A stretch of DNA of 12,825 nucleotides, from NCBI GenBank assembly GCA_964596135.1, contig CAZQTF010000105.1, forward strand, positions 1 through 12,825. The letters are read 5' to 3'. This document shows positions 1 through 8,380 of this stretch, one piece after another. The translations under genes and the position numbers were made by a program. The notes beneath the pieces were generated by a model. That model was not told the DNA's origin. It ran no database searches and was given only the letters and a program-made list of their open reading frames with translations. This stretch comes from JADJNW01 sp964596135 (GTDB taxonomy: Bacteria > Bacteroidota > Bacteroidia > Chitinophagales > Saprospiraceae). Positions within the stretch are counted from its first letter, which is position 1; each line of letters opens with the position of its first letter.

Positions 1-265
1 TTATTGCGAAGATAAACTTTTCTTCAACATAATATTTTTGAACAAGCTCTAAACATACTCTCAGATAAAAAATCCGGACAAAAAATATAAATATCAGGAC
101 ATTCTGGTTTTTATAAGAGAATTTTTATATATTTAGCACGCCAAGATATAAAAGGTAGATTTCAGGAAAATGATCTTTCCGAAGAATCCGAATAGGCACT
201 ATTCATCAGAAAGGCTTATCTAATATAATCTCAAAAAGAATAATAAGTTGTGTTAATATTTATGC

Positions 266-3200
266 ATGATACGCAGCATAATAATTCCGTTGTTTGCAGT
301 TATATGGGTAGCCTTACCTGCTCAGAATTACCATCTGAAAGTGCGTTACATCACAATGGAGCAGGGCTTGCCAAATGACTTTGTTACACATGCGGTACAA
401 ACAAACGATGATTTTGTGTGGTTGGCCACCAATTATGGCGTCTGTCGTTTTGATGGGGTTAAAGTGGAATTAAATAACGGAGTGGAAAAACTACAAGACA
501 AACGCCCCAGATCAATCTTCGAAGATGTAAATGGTTTATTATGGATTAATAACATTTCATATTCTTACTTAGCAAATTATGTAGCTAATCCGAATACTTG
601 GATAATACTTTTTGATCGCACTACAAAAACCAGTTCTTCTTTTGATGAAAAATTCCGGGGCATCTCGCCATTCTCAGTCAAAGATATTTTTTATATCCAG
701 GGCGATGCAGCTCACAATATTTGGTTCATAACAATCTTCGGAGATTTATATAAATATAATGGACGATTTCATAAAGTAGCGACTCTGCCTATTCATTTAA
801 TTTCTGTCGCGTATAACACCCCTTTTTTTATCGCAATTGGCAATAATGCTATCTGGATTTCACATGGTCACCTCAATTCATTATATAAAATCAGTTTAAA
901 TGGAAAAATAGAAGTACATAAAGTGCCCAATTTCATTAAAGGTATAACAATAGATGATAATGATATTCTCTGGGTAGCAACGTCCGATAAGTATAAACTT
1001 TGGCGCAAAGAAGGAGATCGTCCGTTTCAGGCTGTATCCTTATTTTTTGATCAAAATGATTTGGAACATTATGATGATAATGCCTATATTGAAATCAATA
1101 ATCGGCGGCGGCAGATTTGGTATTGTTACTTCGGGCAAATTTTAGTCTTTGATTTTAATGGACGGTTACTGGCTACTTCATCAAAAAATGGGAATAAACT
1201 TTCTATCGGATCAACAAATCATCTGATGATTGATCATCAAGATAATGTCTGGTTTTGTACTGCCAATGGCGTATATATCATGTCGCTTGAGAAAAATTTA
1301 TTTACAAATTATCTCACCGACAAAGGAGTGCAAGACATTCGCGGGATTGTGGTAGATGACCAGAACCGAATTTTTATAAATCAATTATATGTATATGAAG
1401 TAAGTAAAAGCGTCGAGAGAGTTATTGATTATGAGTTATTTGGGTCAATAAAGGACAAATCCTTTTTTTGGGGAGTTCAAGGGCATAAAGCGGTTCGATA
1501 TCATTTTGATACCCGCCAGATACAAGTTTTTTCATTGGATACTTCCCAAATTCAAGATATCAACAAAAATTTCCTCGTGCCTTATCGCTCCCAAAAAATG
1601 GGCATTTTATGGTTCGGCGGCACAAAATTGCTCGGATACCTGAATGAGCAGCACTCTCGGCAAATCACCCTTTTCACAGCATATAATGATTTTTCTGATT
1701 TACAAGATCAAATCATTAATTGTTTTTATGAAAATGAAGACGGTATCTGGATCGGAACAAGCAACGGTTTGTATCTGATGGAAGAAAAGAAAGGGATCAT
1801 TGCCAGATATCGCGAGCAATTGCCGAATAAGTATATTCAGCATATTCATGAAGATAAAAATGGTGTATTCTGGCTGGCTACCAAAGGAGGCGGACTACTA
1901 CGCTGGAACCGCCAACAAAATGAAATAGAGCAATTTACAAAGATGAGCGGTCTGTCAAATGATGTGATTTATGCGGTGTACGAAGATGATTATAATCATT
2001 TGTGGCTTCCCAGTAATTATGGTTTGATGCGGTTTAATAAAAAGACATATGAAGTAAATATCTACTTACCCAAAGACGGCATTCCACATAAAGAGTTTAA
2101 CCAGGCATCGCATACGCGCGCCCCAGACGGGCGATTGTTCTTTGGCGGTTTGGGCGGCGTCACTTCTTTTCACCCCAGAGATTTTGTTTCCACAGAACCG
2201 AACACGGCGCAATTGCAGATCATCGGTTTTGAAAAACTAAATATCGGTACTGGAAGTATGGAAAATTTTACAGCAGAATTAATCCGCGATAAAAAAATAA
2301 AGCTTCGTCCTGATGAGAAATCATTTCGTCTCGAATTTGTTCTGCTCAATTATAAAAATCCCGATGAAAATCGCTATGCTTACCGAATTGAAGGGTTGGA
2401 AAAAAATTGGACTTATTTTAGAGAAAATTACATTCGGATCAATTCCTTACCTTATGGTGAATATGTACTTCATATCAAAGGGCAAAACATTAATGGGCAG
2501 TGGTCTCAACATGAACTTTACATACCCGTTATAGTGGAAAAACCATTCTACCTGAAATGGTGGTTTATCATCATTAGCGTTATTACAATATTATTCGCCG
2601 GTATTACTATTCAATATTTGCGCACCGTTTCCATTCGAAGGGAAAAATTGCGATTGGAAGCAGAAGTAGCTCGCCGCACGGCCACCATCGAGCAGCAAGC
2701 GAAAGCTCTTAGGGCACTGGATGAGCAAAAATCTCGCTTTTTCTTGAATATTGCTCATGAATTGCGCACGCCGCTCACGCTAATCGCCAGCCCGATAGAA
2801 CATTATATACAACAAGAAAATCGGAATCAAAAAGAAACCCAATTTTTACAGGGTATTCAAAAAAACGTAAAGCATTTGATTGCGCTTGTAGAAAGTATTT
2901 TGGACATTTCCCGCCTGGATGCCCACCAATTAAGCCTTAAAGAAGAACCCACGCCGTTTGTCGCATTGATAAAAAATATTTTTTCGATGTACACATCTTA
3001 TGCAGAAATGCATAAAATCAATTATGAATTATCGTGTGAGGTAAATGAAAATCTGGTATTATTGCTGGATGTACCCAAATTTGAAAAGATTATTCATAAT
3101 CTTTTGTTTAATGCCCTAAAATATACCGGAAAAGAAGGGCGTGTAACATTACAAATTAAAGCGGAAGAGCGACAAATGCATGTAATGGTTATGGACACTG

Positions 3201-4216
3201 GTACGGGCATTCATCCGGATGATCTGCCACACATTTTTGAGCGATATTTTCAGTCGAGTCAAACAAATACAACTGCTCAGGGCGGTTCAGGCATTGGGCT
3301 ATCCATTGCTTGGGAATATGCCCGTTTGATGAAGGGCAATTTACAAGCTTTCAGCGTTTTAGGAGAAGGAAGCCATTTTATTTTTAGTTTTCCGAAAAAG
3401 ATAGCCTCGACTGATAATATTCCGCCGGCTACAGCAACAATAAAAAATGGGCAGGCCAAGAAAATTATTCCTGTTACCGAAAAAGCGCAAACCGTACTAC
3501 TGGTGGAAGATAATGCAGAAATGCAACAATTACTCCGTCAAATGATAGAACCGACTCATCGGGTGCTGTCGGCGCCCAATGGGGCGGTTGCCCTGGAAAT
3601 ACTGGAACAGCATTCGGTTGACGCGATTATTACAGATTTGATGATGCCTCAGATGGATGGTTTTGAATTATTAGGGTATTTAAAATCGCATTTAGCCTGG
3701 CAGGCAATTCCCGTCATTGTGCTTACGGCACGCGCTAATGAAGAAGACAAATTGCACGCGTTGCGGATTGGCGTAGATGACTATTTGTACAAACCATTTT
3801 CGCCCCAGGAGCTTTTGGTTCGGCTGCAAAATCTGCTTGTGCACCGTGCGAAACGGCTGGGGCAGCAACAAGACCCTGCAATGCTCAGCGCCGATCAGCA
3901 ATGGCTTCGGGAAGTAGAGTCCAAAGCGTTTCAGTTGCTCAAAGAAATTCCCGAATTTAATATTTCGGATCTGGCGGAGATCACGCTGCTCAGTGAACGC
4001 CATTTCCGGCGAAAAATTCAACAGATAAGCGGCTTGACCGCCAATGAATACTTAAAGGAAATTCGTCTGCAATATGCCCGGCAATTGCTCGAAAACAAAG
4101 TGATGAATACTGTTTCGGAGGTGTCCTACGCGGTTGGATTTACCACAACACATTATTTCTCAAAGGTTTTCGCAGAACGTTTTGGCAAGAAGCCATCAGA
4201 ATATTTACGGGAATGA
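266..4216 (+). CDS. Hybrid two-component system protein (propeller sensor kinase with receiver and AraC-type output)
   Basis: This single protein should sense a periplasmic signal and directly control transcription. Order of parts: signal peptide (about 1-19, cut near LPAQN); a long periplasmic sensor with two-component propeller repeats, such as LPNDFVTHAV...VWLATNYGVCRFDG near the N-terminus and LSNDVIYAVYEDDYNHLWL near 565; a Y_Y_Y domain (about 697-757); one membrane helix (about 767-785); HisKA with FFLNIAHELRTP, phospho-acceptor His831; an ATPase domain with N-box Asn949, DTGTGI and GGSGIGLS (1006-1013); a receiver with acidic pair Glu1081/Asp1082, phospho-acceptor Asp1124 and Lys1176; and a C-terminal AraC-type double helix-turn-helix (about 1231-1314). 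This is the full architecture of the Bacteroidota HTCS family, with all key residues present. HTCS genes often sit beside susC/susD glycan-uptake genes, but none are here, so the ligand is unknown. The sensor part is much more AT-rich than the receiver/HTH part. Confidence 0.95.
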   Translation: MIRSIIIPLFAVIWVALPAQNYHLKVRYITMEQGLPNDFVTHAVQTNDDFVWLATNYGVCRFDGVKVELNNGVEKLQDKRPRSIFEDVNGLLWINNISYSYLANYVANPNTWIILFDRTTKTSSSFDEKFRGISPFSVKDIFYIQGDAAHNIWFITIFGDLYKYNGRFHKVATLPIHLISVAYNTPFFIAIGNNAIWISHGHLNSLYKISLNGKIEVHKVPNFIKGITIDDNDILWVATSDKYKLWRKEGDRPFQAVSLFFDQNDLEHYDDNAYIEINNRRRQIWYCYFGQILVFDFNGRLLATSSKNGNKLSIGSTNHLMIDHQDNVWFCTANGVYIMSLEKNLFTNYLTDKGVQDIRGIVVDDQNRIFINQLYVYEVSKSVERVIDYELFGSIKDKSFFWGVQGHKAVRYHFDTRQIQVFSLDTSQIQDINKNFLVPYRSQKMGILWFGGTKLLGYLNEQHSRQITLFTAYNDFSDLQDQIINCFYENEDGIWIGTSNGLYLMEEKKGIIARYREQLPNKYIQHIHEDKNGVFWLATKGGGLLRWNRQQNEIEQFTKMSGLSNDVIYAVYEDDYNHLWLPSNYGLMRFNKKTYEVNIYLPKDGIPHKEFNQASHTRAPDGRLFFGGLGGVTSFHPRDFVSTEPNTAQLQIIGFEKLNIGTGSMENFTAELIRDKKIKLRPDEKSFRLEFVLLNYKNPDENRYAYRIEGLEKNWTYFRENYIRINSLPYGEYVLHIKGQNINGQWSQHELYIPVIVEKPFYLKWWFIIISVITILFAGITIQYLRTVSIRREKLRLEAEVARRTATIEQQAKALRALDEQKSRFFLNIAHELRTPLTLIASPIEHYIQQENRNQKETQFLQGIQKNVKHLIALVESILDISRLDAHQLSLKEEPTPFVALIKNIFSMYTSYAEMHKINYELSCEVNENLVLLLDVPKFEKIIHNLLFNALKYTGKEGRVTLQIKAEERQMHVMVMDTGTGIHPDDLPHIFERYFQSSQTNTTAQGGSGIGLSIAWEYARLMKGNLQAFSVLGEGSHFIFSFPKKIASTDNIPPATATIKNGQAKKIIPVTEKAQTVLLVEDNAEMQQLLRQMIEPTHRVLSAPNGAVALEILEQHSVDAIITDLMMPQMDGFELLGYLKSHLAWQAIPVIVLTARANEEDKLHALRIGVDDYLYKPFSPQELLVRLQNLLVHRAKRLGQQQDPAMLSADQQWLREVESKAFQLLKEIPEFNISDLAEITLLSERHFRRKIQQISGLTANEYLKEIRLQYARQLLENKVMNTVSEVSYAVGFTTTHYFSKVFAERFGKKPSEYLRE

Positions 4217-4257
4217 GGAAAGACAAACCATACGGAAGAAGTATGATTTAACTTCCC

Positions 4258-4265
4258 TATCTTCG
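4258..4265 (+). promoter_or_regulatory. Possible -7 promoter box for purC
   Basis: TATCTTCG differs by one base from the Bacteroidota -7 consensus TAnnTTTG. It lies 17 bases before the purC ATG, in the 66-base gap after the hybrid regulator gene. No good TTTG -33 element is seen at the expected spacing, so this is a weak call. Confidence 0.25.
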
Positions 4266-4282
4266 TCCAAAATTTCAACGTT

Positions 4283-5227
4283 ATGTCAGGTAACGCCATT
4301 TTAGAAACGAATTTTAAATTTCCGGGGCAAACAGCTTTCTATCGCGGCAAAGTTCGAGATGTTTATACCATTGAGGATCAATTGATTGTGATTGCCAGCG
4401 ATCGCATCTCCGCGTTCGATCATATATTACCACGACCTATCCCATATAAAGGGCAGGTACTCAATCAGGTAGCTACCTATTTTTTAGAAGCGACGCGCGA
4501 CATCGTGCCCAATTGGCTCACTGCTGTACCCGACCCCAACGTTGCCATTGGTCATCTGTGCGAGCCGATCCGTCTGGAAATGGTCATTCGCGGCTATCTC
4601 TCCGGGCACGCCTGGCGTACGTACAACGCCGGCAAGCGCGAATTGTGCGGCGTGCCGTTGCCGGAAGGCATGAAAGAAAGCGATAAATTTCCGGAGCCGA
4701 TTATTACACCCGCAACCAAAGCAGCGGAAGGGCACGACGAGGATATTTCCAGAGCGGAAATTCTGGAGCAGGGCATCGTCACGGAAGCAGAATACAAGCA
4801 ACTGGAGCAATACACGCGGGCTTTGTTTGCCCGCGGCACGCAAATGGCAGCTGAGCGCGGACTGATTCTGGTAGATACGAAATATGAATTTGGCAAACGC
4901 GACGGCACCATTTATCTGATTGATGAAATTCACACGCCCGACAGTTCCCGTTATTTCTACGCCGAAGGCTACGAAGAACGCCAGGCTCGCGGCGAACGCC
5001 AGCAGCAACTATCCAAGGAATTTGTACGCGAATGGCTCATGGCGCATGGTTTCCAGGGGTTGGACGGACAACTCATGCCGGTGATGCCCAACCATTTTGT
5101 GGAAGAAGTATCGGAGCGTTATATTGAATTGTACGAGCGCGTGACCGGTAAAGCATTTATTAAAGTTGATTCAAACAATATACAAGAACGCATTTACAAA
5201 AATATAATGGATTGGCTAAAAGGGTAA
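4283..5227 (+). CDS. purC: Phosphoribosylaminoimidazole-succinocarboxamide synthase (SAICAR synthetase)
   Basis: This cytoplasmic enzyme of de novo purine synthesis joins aspartate to CAIR using ATP, giving SAICAR. Family motifs are in order: YRGKVRDVY (20-28) for nucleotide binding, ASDRISAFD (38-46), EMVIRGYLSGHAW (99-111), a DEDIS motif in the middle, LILVDTKYEFG (about 194-204) and IYLIDEIHTPDSSRYF. At 314 residues it matches the longer form (about 300 residues, as in yeast and many Bacteroidota) rather than the E. coli form of about 240. The ATG at 4283 is chosen because the conserved N-terminal region begins almost at once. It follows the hybrid regulator by 66 bases on the same strand and converges on the next gene with only 20 bases between stop codons. 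No other purine genes are present in the window. Confidence 0.97.
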   Translation: MSGNAILETNFKFPGQTAFYRGKVRDVYTIEDQLIVIASDRISAFDHILPRPIPYKGQVLNQVATYFLEATRDIVPNWLTAVPDPNVAIGHLCEPIRLEMVIRGYLSGHAWRTYNAGKRELCGVPLPEGMKESDKFPEPIITPATKAAEGHDEDISRAEILEQGIVTEAEYKQLEQYTRALFARGTQMAAERGLILVDTKYEFGKRDGTIYLIDEIHTPDSSRYFYAEGYEERQARGERQQQLSKEFVREWLMAHGFQGLDGQLMPVMPNHFVEEVSERYIELYERVTGKAFIKVDSNNIQERIYKNIMDWLKG

Positions 5228-5247
5228 TCAGTTATTATATTTTCAAC

Positions 5248-6453
5248 TTATTGATTTTCATGCACATAACTTTGGAGATATTTAAAATACGCCGTTAATT
5301 CTCCGTTTTCAGTAATAGTGGCGCGTTTGATCACCATGCTGTTTTTATTTAATAATTCCGGAAGGACATGATGTATAAATTTTTCGCCAAAGGCATAAGA
5401 TGCATCGCGGGGCAATTCGCTGGGCAGGTTATCAATGGTCATCATATCAATCACATGCTCCTGATACGGTGCGGTCTCTGACTCCGTTTCCGGGTCGTAG
5501 CCAAACACCGGATTCGCAATAGTGGACGCTTTTAGCGTGGATGGGATAGACGATTTCGGTGCAATATCGCAAGTAACATCGGCAATTACCTTAATGTGAT
5601 AATCACTGCGGCGCATATCTTCTTTGGTGAAAAATGCCGGCGAGTTGGGATTCCAAAAGATGCCGTTAATAAAAATATCCGCCACTTTGGAATAAGGCTC
5701 AAACGCACTTTTATAATATTGCGGATGATTGTAAAAGTCATTATAATCAAAGGCTTTGCCATCAATTCTCGCCACATAATGCTTACTGCTCAAATGCGTA
5801 AAAACCGGCTCGTCGTAGCTGTATTGCAAAAAATCAGCCGGTTTTACTTCCCTGATGCCCATATCATGAAGCACTTCTACCGCACCGGAACCAACGCGCC
5901 CCGTGCCGGTCACCACAATTTTGATGGGCGGCAGCTTTAATTCCTTGTATCTGGCTTTGGCTTCGGCGTAATCAAAGAGGTCTTTCAGGCGATCGAGTTG
6001 AAATCCGCCGGTGCGTTTGCCGTATGTCCACAATGCATTATGCGCTCCCACCATGCCGGCGAAGCGCCCGAATGCGATGAGGCGTTCCCCGTGCTCATCC
6101 GTCAATACTTCATAATCAATCAAACGGATATTTTTTTTCAAAATAGTTTGCAGCAACTTGCGGTTGTAAGGTTGTGCCTTAATCGTATGAGAGAAAAACA
6201 TATAAGTTTTCCCGGGAATTAGTTGATCAATTGGCACTTCCTTAATCCCCATCAGCAGGTCGCAATCTTCGAGGGCGGCAGTAAGCTGTACAGCGGCGGT
6301 TTCGTATTCTTCATCGCGATAGCAGCGCACCTGCGAAGGTTCTACCACTATTTCCACCGGAAAGTTTTTCATAATAAAAACGCACTGCGAAGGCGCAAGT
6401 GGCACTCTGGAATCAGGCGGGACTTTCCCTTCGCGAATAATTCCTATTTTCAT
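5248..6453 (-). CDS. LYS1-type saccharopine dehydrogenase-like NAD(P)-dependent oxidoreductase
   Basis: This is a 401-residue member of the alanine dehydrogenase / transhydrogenase-N / saccharopine dehydrogenase superfamily. It resembles yeast Lys1 (NAD+, L-lysine-forming) along its length: an N-terminal REGKVPPDSRVPL segment with Arg16; GIKEVP with Lys71; FFSHT with His89; FGRFAGMVGA; a Rossmann glycine motif GTGRVGSGA (183-191); ADIFINGIFWN; VIADVTCDIAP; and IDNLPSELPRDAS. Lys71 and His89 align with the Lys77/His96 acid-base pair of Lys1 (alignment by eye, family knowledge). The Lys1 GRCGSGA motif reads GRVGSGA here. Start: the reading frame opens 12 codons upstream (6489), but MKIGIIREGK at 6453 begins exactly where the family does. 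The real substrate is uncertain; Bacteroidota homologues are often annotated only as oxidoreductase or alanine dehydrogenase. No lysine-pathway gene is adjacent. Confidence 0.8.
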   Translation of the reverse strand: MKIGIIREGKVPPDSRVPLAPSQCVFIMKNFPVEIVVEPSQVRCYRDEEYETAAVQLTAALEDCDLLMGIKEVPIDQLIPGKTYMFFSHTIKAQPYNRKLLQTILKKNIRLIDYEVLTDEHGERLIAFGRFAGMVGAHNALWTYGKRTGGFQLDRLKDLFDYAEAKARYKELKLPPIKIVVTGTGRVGSGAVEVLHDMGIREVKPADFLQYSYDEPVFTHLSSKHYVARIDGKAFDYNDFYNHPQYYKSAFEPYSKVADIFINGIFWNPNSPAFFTKEDMRRSDYHIKVIADVTCDIAPKSSIPSTLKASTIANPVFGYDPETESETAPYQEHVIDMMTIDNLPSELPRDASYAFGEKFIHHVLPELLNKNSMVIKRATITENGELTAYFKYLQSYVHENQ

Positions 6454-6554
6454 ACGGTTATTGTTGGTTAGGTGACCTGGCGGTTGCAAAAATCTGCAAA
6501 GCGGAAGGGATTCTCAAAGTTTTAATGAAACTTTTTTAAAAAGGAATAAGTTAA

Positions 6555-6562
6555 TACATTTG
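6555..6562 (+). promoter_or_regulatory. Candidate -7 box of the tmRNA promoter
   Basis: TACATTTG is a perfect match to the Bacteroidota -7 consensus TAnnTTTG. It sits 59 bases before the mature tmRNA 5' end, leaving a leader of about 50 bases to be removed, presumably by RNase P. A T-run (6532-6537) lies where the -33 TTTG would be, but the G is missing. The match and the position just before a strongly expressed RNA gene support it; there is no direct proof. Confidence 0.5.
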
Positions 6563-6621
6563 CAAGCCGGTCAAAAGAGGCCGGAAAAATTACAAACCCG
6601 CTTTCTGTAATGCGAAAAAAG

Positions 6622-7016
6622 GGGGACGTAATGGTATCGACAGGATTGATAGTTGATAAGTAAGCATGTCGGGGCACGGTTGCTCATCCCCGTCAACAAA
6701 TGGTGATCAACAATATCTGGCGAATATAACTACGCCATGGCTGCCTAATTCCAGGAATTGGAAAGCCATTGTACCTGCTGCCCGCGCTACGTGCGCCTCG
6801 CTCCCTGCCTGACGGAGCCGCAGCTTGTACATCATAACAACCCTCAGGCTGGATTGTGCATCTGGCTCGGATGCACGATTGAGATAAAGAGCTGGACGAG
6901 AGACACGGGTCGGTTGCTGAACCTTCCCTTTCGTTGAGAACCCCAATCGGCAACTAAACATGTAGAAGGCTTATTGGCGCTTTCTCTGGACGCGGGTTCA
7001 AATCCCGCCGTCTCCA
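6622..7016 (+). ncRNA. ssrA: tmRNA (transfer-messenger RNA, one-piece form)
   Basis: tmRNA rescues ribosomes stalled on mRNAs without a stop codon and adds a degradation tag. The 5' end GGGGACG (6622-6628) pairs with CGTCTCC (7009-7015), including one G-U pair, to form the acceptor stem. The conserved 5' block ATGGTATCGACAGG follows. The T-arm is perfect: GCGGG (6992-6996), loop TTCAAAT, CCCGC (7004-7008). The discriminator base is A7016 and the next bases are CAA, so the CCA tail is not encoded and must be added. Length is about 395 nt and the tag frame starts about 98 nt in, both normal for the one-piece form. It has its own candidate promoter and terminator. The partner protein gene smpB is not in the window. 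Confidence 0.96.
6719..6748 (+). other. tmRNA tag reading frame (GEYNYAMAA)
   Basis: The internal message reads GGC GAA TAT AAC TAC GCC ATG GCT GCC TAA. With the alanine carried by tmRNA itself the tag would be A-GEYNYAMAA. The small, hydrophobic C-terminus (AMAA) fits recognition by ClpXP-like proteases. The GE..YAMAA form resembles Bacteroidota tags such as that of Cytophaga (recalled, not searched). The resume codon GGC is inferred from this resemblance. Confidence 0.85.
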
Positions 7017-7028
7017 CAAAAATCATTT

Positions 7029-7061
7029 AACCCTTTGTAAGTGAATAACTTGCAAAGGGTT
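7029..7061. terminator. Hairpin terminator, probably shared by ssrA and the hydrogenase operon
   Basis: A 14-bp stem (7029-7042 with 7048-7061, one G-U pair) closes a 5-base loop, 12 bases after the tmRNA end. The rightward flank is T-rich (TATTATTC) and the leftward flank also contains a T-run (ATGATTTTT on the minus strand). Because the hydrogenase maturation protease gene ends at 7093 facing it, the hairpin could stop transcription from both sides. Confidence 0.75.
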
Positions 7062-7092
7062 TATTATTCAATTATAAGACTGTTTCCAAATA

Positions 7093-7572
7093 TTAAATGA
7101 GCGCAACTGATTGCCGGGACAGCTCAGAGGCGAGTCTTTTTGCTTCTGCCACCAAGACTGGCATCACCGCTGCTACTTCCTCCGATAATCCGATGTACAA
7201 AGGCTGCACGGTATCAATGGATACTACGAAGAGATAGATTTTTGGCATCTTACCCAGTATTTGCAAGCCCTCCATCAGGTCGCGCAAACCAATGTCATGC
7301 GTGCTGAGCGAGCGCGGAAAGTCTTTGGAAAATCTTGGTTCAATAAGACGTAAAGTGCCTGCGGGGCGCTCATCCAGTGTAGCATCTACCGCGATGATGA
7401 CGGGAAAGTCCTCCAGGTAGCTCATCAGGTGAAATCCGCCGGTACCCCCGTCAAGTACAGTGACGTTTTCAGGAAGTATTTCCTGCTCCATCGCACGCGC
7501 AAAGTGCACGCCCAACCCCTCATCGCCCATGAGCAGATTGCCAAGACCAAGTATAAGTATTTGATTATCCAT
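7093..7572 (-). CDS. hyaD: Hydrogenase maturation protease (HyaD/HupD family)
   Basis: This cytoplasmic endopeptidase cuts the C-terminal peptide off the hydrogenase large subunit once nickel is in place. It has 159 residues, typical for the family. It begins with the diagnostic LGLGNLLMGDEGLGVH. The three nickel-sensing ligands expected from E. coli HybD (Glu16, Asp62, His93) are found as Glu18, Asp63 (IIAVDAT) and His92 (STHDIGL). DGGTGG (41-46) is also conserved. It is the last gene of the leftward hydrogenase arm, starting 85 bases after the cytochrome b stop, and its substrate is presumably the large subunit encoded two genes upstream. The start at 7572 puts MDNQILILGLGN at the protein N-terminus, as expected. 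The shared terminator hairpin lies just downstream. Confidence 0.95.
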   Translation of the reverse strand: MDNQILILGLGNLLMGDEGLGVHFARAMEQEILPENVTVLDGGTGGFHLMSYLEDFPVIIAVDATLDERPAGTLRLIEPRFSKDFPRSLSTHDIGLRDLMEGLQILGKMPKIYLFVVSIDTVQPLYIGLSEEVAAVMPVLVAEAKRLASELSRQSVALI

Positions 7573-7583
7573 TGCTTAGGCTT

Positions 7584-7653
7584 TAGAATTTAGACGATAG
7601 ACACCTGATGAATAGAGCCTATCTAACACCGAATGTCTATCGTCTAATGTCTT
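7584..7653. repeat. 7-base-period inverted repeat in the cytochrome b-protease gap
   Basis: This fills most of the 85-base gap. The left part is tandem TAGAATT, TAGACGA, TAGACAC (7584-7604). The right part is the complementary TGTCTAT, CGTCTAA, TGTCTTT (7634-7654). A perfect 14-bp inverted repeat joins 7590-7603 and 7634-7647 around a 30-base spacer, which itself holds a small ATAG-AGC-CTAT hairpin (7612-7622). It could fold in the transcript between the two cistrons. No rho-independent T-run follows on the operon strand, so I do not call it a terminator. Confidence 0.8.
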
Positions 7654-7657
7654 TCAA

Positions 7658-8374
7658 TTATGCTGCTTTCTCTTTTTCTTCTGCTGCTTCCCGCTCAAAT
7701 ACTTCTTCTTCAATGAATTTCCAGCCACCAAACATAGAAGATACTTCACCTCTGCCTTCCACATAATCATGATACAGAACTAAATAAATGTGAATCATGG
7801 CAAAAACGATAAAAAACCACATAGCGGCATGGTGCCAGTTGCGCAGTGCAAAGTCGCCGCCGAAAATGCCGGAAACCCACCAGAACATTTGCGGGAACCA
7901 GGAGTCGCTCATACCAGCGTACAGCCCGCCACCCGTGATACATTGCAGCAAAAATGCCAGAAACATGAAGAAATAAGTGAATCCAGCCAGTGCATTATGC
8001 CCAACAGATAAATGTTCTTTGTTTTTACTAAGAAAAATGTCAATTTTTAAAACATTCCAGATTTCTCTGAAATATTTTTGGGTAGTAGGAATAAAATTGC
8101 GCCAGTTGGCGTATTTATTACCTACAAATCCCCAGTAAATTCGGAATATAAAGTTGAAGAAAAAGATATATGCCGCCACAAAATGGATAAATCGAATGGT
8201 ACCAAACAGGTAGCGAAATGATGCTTCCTCCTGCGACATGATACCCGGCGGATTGCCAATCAAATAGCCGGTGACACAGAGGACAACAATAGCTAAGGCA
8301 TTGATCCAGTGGTAAATACGCACTGGCAATTCCCATACAAAGACCCGCCGGAGAAAATGGTCTTGTGTTTTCAT
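7658..8374 (-). CDS. hyaC: Ni/Fe-hydrogenase b-type cytochrome subunit
   Basis: This membrane di-haem cytochrome b (also called CybH) anchors the hydrogenase and passes electrons from H2 to the quinone pool. The 238 residues give four hydrophobic segments (about 23-40, 62-81, 129-149, 183-201). Likely haem-ligand histidines are His22 (RIYHW), His64 (RFIHF), His181 or His182 (RNWHHAAMW) and His195 (MIHIY). The segment after helix four, LYHDYVEGRGEVSSMFGGWKF, is typical of the family. The tail (221-238) is Glu/Lys-rich. Start: the frame extends 20 codons upstream to 8434 into repeat sequence, but MKTQDHFLRR at 8374 fits the family N-terminus. It lies 84 bases after the large-subunit stop. Confidence 0.95.
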   Translation of the reverse strand: MKTQDHFLRRVFVWELPVRIYHWINALAIVVLCVTGYLIGNPPGIMSQEEASFRYLFGTIRFIHFVAAYIFFFNFIFRIYWGFVGNKYANWRNFIPTTQKYFREIWNVLKIDIFLSKNKEHLSVGHNALAGFTYFFMFLAFLLQCITGGGLYAGMSDSWFPQMFWWVSGIFGGDFALRNWHHAAMWFFIVFAMIHIYLVLYHDYVEGRGEVSSMFGGWKFIEEEVFEREAAEEKEKAA

Positions 8375-8380
8375 AATTTC

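Noticed and set aside
33..40. TATTTTTG as a promoter -7 box for the hybrid regulator
   Set aside because: It matches the consensus but is 226 bases from the ATG in very AT-rich DNA, where such matches arise by chance, and it lacks a -33 element.
1..265. Possible end of a gene or small RNA in the left flank
   Set aside because: All frames are broken by stops and I see no convincing hairpin or terminator; only AT-rich upstream sequence can be supported.
266..4216. Assigning the hybrid regulator to a polysaccharide utilisation locus
   Set aside because: No susC, susD, glycoside hydrolase or transporter gene is present in the window, so the assignment would rest only on family habit.
4484..5008. 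Minus-strand reading frame of 174 codons
   Set aside because: Antisense to purC, with composition expected from the complement of a coding frame; no recognisable motifs.
6693..7026. Overlapping minus-strand reading frames of 60-86 codons, including one containing ETAGFEPASRE
   Set aside because: They are antisense to the tmRNA. The ETAGFEPASR-like string is the complement of the conserved tmRNA 3' end and is a familiar false protein prediction.
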